Positions 20,297 through 20,539 of a stretch of DNA of 20,539 bases are shown here, piece by piece. Source of the DNA: Bacillota bacterium (GTDB lineage: Bacteria > Bacillota > Clostridia > Christensenellales > Aristaeellaceae); contig JAEWYP010000060.1 in the NCBI GenBank assembly GCA_023395615.1, positions 1 through 20,539 on the forward strand, in the 5' to 3' direction. Below the pieces are notes generated by a model, which saw only the letters and a program-made list of their open reading frames with translations, did no database searches and was not told the origin of the DNA. A program made the translations under genes and the position numbers. Positions within the stretch are counted from its first letter, which is position 1, and every line of letters starts with the position of its first letter.

Positions 20297-20539
20297 TTAA
20301 ACATAGTCCATCCACGGCTCGCTCGCGTCGTCGCGTCCGGTCAACGCGCCGGCTTGTTTCATATGGGGAAAGCTTTGCTGGCGTAAAGCCTCGTACGCCA
20401 CAATCGCCACCGAATTGCTAAGGTTCAGGCTGCGCGCGCCCTCCACCATCGGAATGCGTACGCAACGGTCATATGCTTTGGAAAGCAGGCTTTCCGGCAA
20501 GCCGCGCGTCTCACAGCCGAACACCAGAAAATCTTCAGG
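20297..20539 (-). CDS. trmL: tRNA (cytidine(34)-2'-O)-methyltransferase, 3' end
   Basis: Only the C-terminal 80 residues are in the window, because the reading frame stays open to the edge at 20539. The visible part starts PEDFLVFGCETRGLP and contains VRIPMVEGARSLNLSNSVAIVAYEALRQQ. These are SPOUT-fold motifs 2 and 3 that form the knotted S-adenosylmethionine site of the TrmL/YibK group, which methylates the wobble base of tRNA-Leu. Cys replaces the usual Pro in the FGPETRGLP motif. The internal GTG at 20524 is not a start. A 111-nt gap without a visible terminator separates it from the small membrane protein gene. Confidence 0.92.
   Translation of the reverse strand, partial: PEDFLVFGCETRGLPESLLSKAYDRCVRIPMVEGARSLNLSNSVAIVAYEALRQQSFPHMKQAGALTGRDDASEPWMDYV

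Noticed and set aside
1..20539. CRISPR array, insertion sequence, prophage, tRNA or rRNA genes
   Set aside because: I looked for spaced direct repeats, transposase or integrase motifs and structured RNA signatures and saw none. The only tandem repeat found is two 12-bp units at 18671-18694.

Overview
This window looks like part of a chromosome from a Bacillota bacterium, most likely a member of Clostridia. The evidence is the strong AGGAGG-type ribosome binding sites, frequent TTG and GTG starts, a FloA/NfeD pair, a YtrA-type GntR/ABC operon, and clostridial small-protein families (DUF3788, zinc ribbon, a HEAT-like protein). A Thr/Ala/Pro/Glu tail on the solute-binding protein fits the same group. 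GC content looks a little above 50%. The genus cannot be fixed from sequence alone. I see no insertion sequence, phage gene, CRISPR array, rRNA or tRNA, so this reads as ordinary core and near-core chromosome.

Layout. 14-1825 (minus): uracil salvage (upp) and an AraC/GyrI-type regulator upstream of it, separated by a strong terminator. 1990-5593 (plus): a GntR regulator, an ABC ATPase and a large ABC permease with overlapping start and stop codons, with a clear promoter, an operator-like dyad and a bidirectional terminator. 5651-7564 (minus): a D-lactate dehydrogenase followed by a TspO-like membrane protein. 7565-7977: a gene-free stretch with one terminator-like hairpin. 7978-10213 (minus): a WYL regulator, then a zinc-ribbon protein, a DUF3788 protein and a HEAT-like protein. 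The WYL promoter and the zinc-ribbon promoter share a TGRCAGGTT element.

10386-13606 (plus): a complete polar amino-acid ABC importer (ATPase, PEB1-like binding protein, two permeases) with a good promoter, an internal hairpin after the binding protein and a terminator. 13635-15469 (plus): a PhzF-like isomerase, the RNA ligase/phosphodiesterase-family protein ThpR and a glutaredoxin-like protein. 15610-18585 (minus): nfeD, floA, a single-pass membrane protein and a LytTR response regulator, apparently one operon. 18685-20539 (minus): two tandem family-4-like uracil-DNA glycosylases, only one of which keeps the Fe-S cysteines, then a small membrane protein and the 3' end of trmL, which runs off the window.

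No single locus is clearly a new defence or biosynthetic system. The best leads are the nfeD-floA-membrane protein-LytTR operon, which has a response regulator and no visible kinase, the cluster-less glycosylase paired with its canonical paralogue, and the WYL-linked zinc-ribbon/DUF3788/HEAT cassette with its shared promoter element.
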